Assembly: GCA_050251195.1 (NCBI GenBank)
Contig: JBFWNG010000003.1
Coordinates: 496,001-560,000 of the forward strand
DNA from: JBFWNG01 sp050251195
GTDB taxonomy: Bacteria > Bdellovibrionota_B > Oligoflexia > Oligoflexales > Oligoflexaceae
Length of the DNA: 64,000 nt
Direction: 5' to 3'
Part shown: piece after piece, positions 58,779-64,000 of the stretch
Numbering within the stretch: position 1 is the first letter of the stretch
How the letters are laid out: each line of letters starts with the position of its first letter
Notes under the pieces: model-generated
Databases searched by the model: none
Told to the model about the DNA's origin: nothing
The model's input: the letters and a program-made list of their open reading frames with translations, nothing else
Translations under genes and position numbers: made by a program

Positions 58779-59420
58779 TCAAGTGTTGTTATCGGAATTA
58801 AATATCCTTGCTTCCAATGCAGCGCATAAGAAGTGGTAAATAGGGAGATGCATTTCTTGGATTTCGTGGACTTTGTCCGAGGGAACTTGGATGCAGGTAT
58901 CGCATAGGTCCTTAAGTTTCCCTCCTGACGCACCCGTCAGGCCGATTGTCTTGATATTCTTGATTTTAGCAATTTTGCATGCGGCAAGGACGTTCTTCGA
59001 GTTGCCGGAGGTGGAAATGGCTATGAGCGTGTCGTTGGCCGAACCAAGAGCATAGAGTTGTTGAGCCGCAGCAAACTCGTAAGATTTGTCGTTGGCAAAT
59101 GCCGTGCTGATGGAAACATTGGACATGAGGCATACAGCCGGTATTGCTCCCTCGAGGTTGGCTAATATGTGGCTCGACTCGTTAGGAAATGTCTTCTCAA
59201 TGAGTTGGACGTCTTTGGCAGGAAGTGGCCTTCGCATGGCGAAAGACTTCACCAGCTCGCCAACGATGTGTTCCGCATCCGAAGCGCTGCCGCCGTTGCC
59301 GCAGGTCAGGATCTTTCCGCCCTTTTCTACGGTTTGCGAAAGGGTGCCTAACGCCGTCTCTATTTGCGAACTCAAAGGCGTCAACTGTGGATATCGTGTT
59401 AGTAAGGCATTAATCTTCAT
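58779..59420 (-). CDS. gmhA: Phosphoheptose isomerase
   Basis: Converts sedoheptulose-7-phosphate to D-glycero-D-manno-heptose-7-phosphate, the first step to the ADP-heptose of the LPS core. SIS-fold protein with KILTCGNGGSASDAEHIVGELV, IAISTSGNSKNVL, and EIQEMHLPIYHFLCAALE; the Asp and Glu metal/catalytic residues of the family are in these motifs. AGGAAG before the ATG. Length 213 is normal. Its presence, with kdsD and WaaE-like genes, supports a heptose-containing LPS core. Confidence 0.95.
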   Translation of the reverse strand: MKINALLTRYPQLTPLSSQIETALGTLSQTVEKGGKILTCGNGGSASDAEHIVGELVKSFAMRRPLPAKDVQLIEKTFPNESSHILANLEGAIPAVCLMSNVSISTAFANDKSYEFAAAQQLYALGSANDTLIAISTSGNSKNVLAACKIAKIKNIKTIGLTGASGGKLKDLCDTCIQVPSDKVHEIQEMHLPIYHFLCAALEARIFNSDNNT

Positions 59421-59555
59421 ACTTCTTCCTGCTTTGCGTTCTTAATATAACACATTTTGTGAATCATTTCCCTGACTAATAGAAGTTGGGGAATGGTTTG
59501 CTTTCTATTCCCAGGTTTGTTAAAGCTGTGCTTCAGTTTACATAACGAGGGAACT

Positions 59556-60764
59556 ATGGGGAAACTCACCGGGGTTCTGGGTCTTTTTGCAATGATAGCA
59601 ATTGCTTACGCATTGTCCGACAATCGAAAGAAAGTCAATTACCGGGTTATCATAAGCGGCTTGTTGCTGCAAATAGTGTTTGCGTTCTTAATCTTAAAAA
59701 CAGCTCTAGGGCAACGAGTTTTTCAGATGTCCAACGTCATGGTTGAGGCCATTTTGTCCCAATCTGATAAGGGCGCCCAGTTTCTTTTTGGTGACAATTA
59801 CACCGAGCATTTTTTTGCCTTTAAGGTGTTGCCCACGATTATTTTTGCTTCCTCTTTGTCCTACCTTCTTTTCCACTGGGGTATTCTCCAGCGGATTGTC
59901 GAGGGTCTTGCGAAGGTCATGAGCCGTTTTATGGGCGTCTCAGGTGCGGAAAGTCTCGCAGCAGCAGCTAATATCTTTCTCGGGCAAACCGAGGCTCCGC
60001 TGTTCATCAAGCCTTACATCAAGTCTATGACGCGTTCGGAGATTTTGTGTTTGATGGCCGGTGGTATGGCGAACATTGCTGGCGGCGTTCTCGTCGCGTT
60101 TGTGGGAATGGGCATATCGGCAGGTCACCTCGTGGCTGCTTCCTTTATGTCAGCCCCTGCAGCTATCCTCTTGTCAAAAATCATGGTGCCCGAAACCGAG
60201 CAACCAAAAACGATGGGACAGCTTACATCTAAACTCGAAGTTGAAAGCGTTAACTCCTTTGATGCTGTATGTCGGGGTGCCGCGGATGGATTGATGCTTG
60301 CGCTCAATGTGGGGGCGATGCTGATCGCGGTAATTGCGCTTGTAGCTCTCACGAACCTTTTCCTCGAGAAGGCGACGATGGGTATTTTTGGCGAACCGGT
60401 GACGCTTCAGAAAATATTCGGATATGCGTTCTATCCCTTCGCGATTCTCATGGGAGTGCCAAGTAATGAAGCATTTCTGATGGGCGGCTTGCTGGGTGAG
60501 AAGACCGTCGTGAATGAATTTGTTGCATACATCCATTTGGCAGACCTCATGAAAGCACAAGCCGTTTCGCCAAGAACGGCGGAGATAATGACTTACGCGA
60601 TGTGCGGATTTGCTAACTTTTCGTCCATTGCCATTCAGATCGGCGGAATTGGGTCGCTCGAACCGACGAAGAAGCGGGACTTCGCTCAGCTGGGGTTGAA
60701 GTCGATGATTTGCGGCACTCTTGCCTCCTTTATGACGGCCTGTATTGCCAGCGTTTTCATATAG
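59556..60764 (+). CDS. nupC: Concentrative nucleoside transporter (NupC/CNT family)
   Basis: 402 residues from ATG 59556 (ACGAGGGA upstream). Multi-span inner-membrane symporter. Family motifs: VFQMSNVMVEAILSQSDKGAQFLFG, KVLPTIIFASSLSYLLFHWGILQRIV, GVSGAESLAAAANIFLGQTEAPLFIKPY (QTEAP nucleoside-binding loop), GMANIAGGVLVAFVGMG, and MGVPSNEAFLMGGLLGEKTVVNEFVAY (NEF loop). Takes up nucleosides with cations. Useful for a scavenging or predatory cell, but the nucleoside range is not predictable. Confidence 0.92.
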   Translation: MGKLTGVLGLFAMIAIAYALSDNRKKVNYRVIISGLLLQIVFAFLILKTALGQRVFQMSNVMVEAILSQSDKGAQFLFGDNYTEHFFAFKVLPTIIFASSLSYLLFHWGILQRIVEGLAKVMSRFMGVSGAESLAAAANIFLGQTEAPLFIKPYIKSMTRSEILCLMAGGMANIAGGVLVAFVGMGISAGHLVAASFMSAPAAILLSKIMVPETEQPKTMGQLTSKLEVESVNSFDAVCRGAADGLMLALNVGAMLIAVIALVALTNLFLEKATMGIFGEPVTLQKIFGYAFYPFAILMGVPSNEAFLMGGLLGEKTVVNEFVAYIHLADLMKAQAVSPRTAEIMTYAMCGFANFSSIAIQIGGIGSLEPTKKRDFAQLGLKSMICGTLASFMTACIASVFI

Positions 60765-60768
60765 GACG

Positions 60769-61971
60769 TTAGAGCGTCTGTTTTAAGGATTCCGCAGCTT
60801 TTTGAATCGAAGCAAGAACGGTGTCCCAGGTGTAATTGTGGTTGAGCCACTCCTCGGCTAGATCGAAAAACTCAGGAGAACTCCTCTTCCTCCCCCACTC
60901 CATCGATTTGGTTATCGCAGCCCTAAATGAAACGGCATCCCTATACAACGTGATTATGGGAAGTACGCTTGCATAATCACGGAACAGCTCGCAATCGGCA
61001 TTGAGCATCAACGGCTTGCGGGCGGATACGGCTTCAAGGACAACAAGGGATAGGCTTTCCTTAGGTGATGAATTGACAACACAAAGACAGCCAGCGATGA
61101 GTTCATTCTTTTTTTCTTCCGACACGGGGCCCAGATAAGTTATGGAACGGTTATTGGGAATTTCTATGTCAATTTCAGCCTGACCAGCGAGCACGAGTCT
61201 TAAAGGTACATGATCAACCTCCTGCATGTATTCTAAGAACAATTCGATCAGTCGATCACAGTTTTTTCCCTTAGAAATTCTGCCAAGGTAGAGGAGGTAG
61301 TCGCCGCTTTTTTTGTTGCCGGGAATTGGTTCGATACCTACCCCGGCTTGAAGAAGATTGTGGGTTGTGTGAGGATGTACCCGTTTAATGAGGTCTCTTT
61401 CTATTTTAGAAGAATAGAGTACAGCACGAACTTCGGAAAAAAGTTTCTTCACAGAACCAAAGTAGAAAGGGGGTTCGTCGTGCGCCGTTGGTATCAAGAC
61501 ACTCTTTTCGCGCAAGAGTGGCAGGCCCCTCAGGGTCGGGTAATAAAGGTAGGTAAAAAAGAATACGACGTCGAATCGATTTCGCTCCTCGTACAACGTT
61601 TCGATTAACGTCGGACAATACGGTCCCTGCAAGGTAAACCAGGCTTTTTCAAGCAACATCCCAATAATGGATTCGGACTGTCTTTTGGCCAGGAAAAGGA
61701 GAAGCCGATTAAACATTCGGCAGAAGAGTGAAAAGAATAATGGGCTCCGAGGAAAAGAAACGGGGAATCGTCGCACTATTCCGAAATCGGATCTCATTGA
61801 TCCCGGGTCGTAGTAGTTTTCCCACGTCTTGTAATCTATGGCACAGGTTGTGAAAATTTCGACGTCCCAGCCTAGCGCAGAATTAAATTTTTTCGCATAA
61901 TCCAGCGCGTGGCGTTCCGCTCCGCCGATGATTTCCGTTCCAAATCTTTGAACGACAATGGCGATTCGCAT
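60769..61971 (-). CDS. Glycosyltransferase, GT4-like (GT-B fold)
   Basis: 400 residues. N-terminal: AIVVQRFGTEIIGGAERHALDY (the usual GG-E start of GT4). C-terminal domain: LYLGRISKGKNCDRLIELF and VVNSSPKESLSLVVLEAVSARKPL (the E-x7-E motif). No signal peptide. Last gene of a three-gene minus-strand operon with a response regulator and another GT4. Acts probably in LPS or exopolysaccharide assembly. The start is separated by 1 base from the stop of the response regulator gene. Confidence 0.85.
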   Translation of the reverse strand: MRIAIVVQRFGTEIIGGAERHALDYAKKFNSALGWDVEIFTTCAIDYKTWENYYDPGSMRSDFGIVRRFPVSFPRSPLFFSLFCRMFNRLLLFLAKRQSESIIGMLLEKAWFTLQGPYCPTLIETLYEERNRFDVVFFFTYLYYPTLRGLPLLREKSVLIPTAHDEPPFYFGSVKKLFSEVRAVLYSSKIERDLIKRVHPHTTHNLLQAGVGIEPIPGNKKSGDYLLYLGRISKGKNCDRLIELFLEYMQEVDHVPLRLVLAGQAEIDIEIPNNRSITYLGPVSEEKKNELIAGCLCVVNSSPKESLSLVVLEAVSARKPLMLNADCELFRDYASVLPIITLYRDAVSFRAAITKSMEWGRKRSSPEFFDLAEEWLNHNYTWDTVLASIQKAAESLKQTL

Positions 61972-61972
61972 G

Positions 61973-62848
61973 TTAAACGATAGACTTTAGTTTTTTCAGA
62001 AGGACGTCTTCGTATGCGCGTAGACGACTTATTGTTTCATCCGCCTTTTGTTGCGAAACATTCTTGCTTGTATTTTCATCGATACATTCTTTCAAGAGTT
62101 TATGAGCAGCAATGAGACTGTGAATCTCTGATGTAATGTCGATCTTGGAAATAGCGCGTAAACAGATGTAACATGATTCGAGCGCTTTCGCGATATTCTC
62201 AGCACGTTCGCTTGCGTCGAGGGATTTTCCGATTGTCTTGATATTGTGCATCAGGCGTGCGAGCCCGCTGAGTTCTGCCTTCGTGATCATGGGTTTCAAG
62301 ACGGCGGATTGCTCGTCAATCTTCTGTAGATATTCTAATCGTGTTTTTGCGATCGAAGCGCTCTGGCTTTCATTCATATCCTTGTTAAGCTGAGAAATGG
62401 TATTTCGCAAGCTCGCAAGCGGATTCTTGTTTTCAGCAAGTTTCTGGGGCGCTGCCGGTTGCGTCATCGGGGCATAGCCTATGTCGTTTCCTAGGGCGCT
62501 CTTGACAACTTTTAGGATCTGGCTCTTCTCGAAGGGCTTTTCAATGAGATCATGAGCACCAAGCCGCAAAGCCTGAATAGCGGTATCCTTATTTGCTGCA
62601 CCAGAGATAAAGATAAAGGGCACGTTAATCTTCGTTGCGCGAATTGCCTGAAGAACCTCCAGGCCGTTGACGCCGGGCATGGCTATATCGCAGAGTACGA
62701 CGTCGTATTCATTCTCGGATATCATCTTGATTGCTTCTTTGCCGTTGTAAGCGTGAGAACAAGATGCTCCGATTTCGCTGAAATAAAACTCCAGAATTTC
62801 GTGAATCCCCGACTCGTCATCGATAATAAGAATGGATTTTCCCGCCAT
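61973..62848 (-). CDS. Response regulator with helical, Hpt-like C-terminal domain
   Basis: 291 residues. Receiver domain: ILIIDDESGIHEIL with acidic pocket, phosphoacceptor D54 in VLCDIAMPGVNGLEVL, switch Thr/Ser in FIFISGAA, K104 in LIEKPFEKS. A Pro-rich linker (PMTQPAAPQKLAENK) leads to an all-helical part with LARLMHNIKTIGKSL (H201), which looks like the H-x-x-K of histidine phosphotransfer domains, but the rest is divergent. No DNA-binding or enzyme domain. Adjacent glycosyltransferases suggest a role in surface polysaccharide control. Confidence 0.75.
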   Translation of the reverse strand: MAGKSILIIDDESGIHEILEFYFSEIGASCSHAYNGKEAIKMISENEYDVVLCDIAMPGVNGLEVLQAIRATKINVPFIFISGAANKDTAIQALRLGAHDLIEKPFEKSQILKVVKSALGNDIGYAPMTQPAAPQKLAENKNPLASLRNTISQLNKDMNESQSASIAKTRLEYLQKIDEQSAVLKPMITKAELSGLARLMHNIKTIGKSLDASERAENIAKALESCYICLRAISKIDITSEIHSLIAAHKLLKECIDENTSKNVSQQKADETISRLRAYEDVLLKKLKSIV

Positions 62849-62856
62849 TGCTTTTG

Positions 62857-63969
62857 CTACTTTCGCGATTTGTCTTTTAATTTTAACGTGTTGTCGAGAG
62901 CTTTGTCAAAGTGTGATTTGAGAACGGAAAATTCAAAGTCCCGAGCTCTAGCATGTGATCTTTCCTTCAATTCGGCTTTAGCGGCATCGTTATCCAATGC
63001 TGAAACTATCGATTTGACCAGGCGAACGGTGTCCTTTTTGTCAATTAGTGAACCGCCCGTTCCGCAGGTTTCTGCTATCGCGGAACTTGGGTGGGCAATG
63101 ATGGGTAAGCCAAAGTGCATGGCTTCAACAAGTGGTACGCAGAATCCTTCGTGATCACTGAGGCACAAAAAGAGGTCAGCCAGGCGGTAGACTGAGGCGA
63201 GCTGCGCATCGGTTAAGTTTGGCATAATGCAGACGTCCGCTTCATTATTAACCAGATCATGAGTGGCCACCATGCCTAACTCTTTCGACAGCGACAGCAG
63301 CAAGTTTACATACTCCTCGGAACCGCCGCCGACAAGGATGAGTCGAACCTTCTTGTCATAGATGTCACGCACGGTCTTGAGCAAGCCGATCATGGTGTGC
63401 TGGCATTTATGGGGAGCTAACCTGCCCACAAACAGTATTGTTTTCTTATCGTTCTTAAGAGCAGAAGTTATCTTCAAATCAGCGGGTTCACGCGCCAGTG
63501 TTTCAAAGTCTCTTAAGAGAGGAAGAACCACGGATTCGATCCCGGAATCTTCGAAATCTTGAGAGTTGAACTTAGAAACGTGCCAGAAATAGTTTGTACG
63601 AAGCTTCATGATTTCATTCTGAAGTATCCCCAGTAAGCACTCATTGCGGACGAGACGATCCCGCTTGTTATCAAAAAAGGTAAAAGGCGTGACGTTGTGG
63701 TAAACCGTCACGACAAATCCGGGCGTACTCATGAGCGTCATGGGTATATTTGATGCGATGGAATGATGATAGACGATAATATTGTCTGGGTGGGCATGTT
63801 TGGCGTAATGAGAAACAGGAGCCGTAAAATCTTTAGTATCGTCCCGATATAATTCCGTGAAGATATCGCTAACGAATCCCTTTTCTCGAAGGAACTTTTG
63901 GATCGAGCGCACGTGGCTCCCGATGGCATCGTATCTTGCAAACGACGGAAGAAATTGATCAATTCTCAT
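62857..63969 (-). CDS. Glycosyltransferase, GT4-like (GT-B fold)
   Basis: 370 residues. N-terminal: IDQFLPSFARYDAIGSHVRS with the first Rossmann half. Donor half: ILFVGRLAPHKCQHTMIGLL and LADLFLCLSDHEGFCVPLVEA with EAMHFGLPIIAHPSSAIAE (E-x7-E plus G-loop). This is the typical GT4 plan. It precedes the response regulator by 8 bases in the same operon. No membrane segment; probably cytoplasmic at the inner membrane surface. Confidence 0.85.
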   Translation of the reverse strand: MRIDQFLPSFARYDAIGSHVRSIQKFLREKGFVSDIFTELYRDDTKDFTAPVSHYAKHAHPDNIIVYHHSIASNIPMTLMSTPGFVVTVYHNVTPFTFFDNKRDRLVRNECLLGILQNEIMKLRTNYFWHVSKFNSQDFEDSGIESVVLPLLRDFETLAREPADLKITSALKNDKKTILFVGRLAPHKCQHTMIGLLKTVRDIYDKKVRLILVGGGSEEYVNLLLSLSKELGMVATHDLVNNEADVCIMPNLTDAQLASVYRLADLFLCLSDHEGFCVPLVEAMHFGLPIIAHPSSAIAETCGTGGSLIDKKDTVRLVKSIVSALDNDAAKAELKERSHARARDFEFSVLKSHFDKALDNTLKLKDKSRK

Positions 63970-64000
63970 GGGCGGCTTGTTCCAATTTTTTGATTCTTCT

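Overview
The window is about 64 kb of chromosome from a Gram-negative bacterium. Gram-negative markers are the Lpt lipopolysaccharide export genes, kdsD, gmhA, many OM beta-barrels and more than a dozen predicted lipoproteins. Several traits recall Bdellovibrionota/Oligoflexia-like bacteria: lipoprotein richness, a TIGR02147-type regulator, a Ser/Thr-rich secreted repertoire, an RpoN enhancer-binding protein and a DUF222-like HNH protein. This placement is an inference from gene content; there is no rRNA or other decisive marker here.

Region 1 (1-20.5 kb) is mostly core genome. It starts exactly at the GyrA box of gyrA, followed by gatC-gatA-gatB, a serine hydrolase and an FAD oxidoreductase (all +). 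Two secreted proteins follow on the minus strand. A long plus-strand run comes next: pyrG, kdsD, lptC, lptA, lptB, rpoN, rapZ. These couple CTP and Kdo supply to LPS export and to sigma-54. The glycine cleavage operon gcvT-gcvH-gcvP faces them on the minus strand.

Region 2 (20.8-36.2 kb) mixes envelope and housekeeping genes. It holds two glycosyltransferases, a small barrel, an AraC regulator, a lipoprotein zinc protease, an HNH protein, HutD, ftsK, a metal-site-less metallo-beta-lactamase-like protein, a large lipoprotein, malate dehydrogenase and a CapA-like protein.

Region 3 (36.3-56 kb) begins with two adjacent tRNA-Ser genes and is accessory in character. It contains decayed genes, a lipoprotein trypsin-like protease, a pair of divergent paralogous secreted proteins (one with RCC1-like repeats) with a TIGR02147/DUF4423-type regulator, and a secreted clan-A glycoside hydrolase. 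It also has a lipoprotein ending in what reads as a circularly permuted C-type lectin domain, a run of small lipoproteins, an arginase-like protein lacking its histidine ligands, a sigma-54 activator beside a candidate -24/-12 promoter, and a Sel1-repeat protein. A 22-bp perfect palindrome between the divergent paralogs recurs in degenerate form upstream of the lectin lipoprotein, which suggests a small shared regulon.

Region 4 (56.2-64 kb) returns to envelope functions: ExoD, TerC, a barrel, gmhA, a CNT nucleoside transporter, and a minus-strand cluster of two glycosyltransferases around a response regulator.

Throughout regions 1 and 2 a short dispersed palindromic repeat (core GTCATCCTGAGCGAAGCGAA plus GGATCTC, either strand) lies between genes. 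In three genes (FAD oxidoreductase, hutD, ftsK) it is translated in frame.
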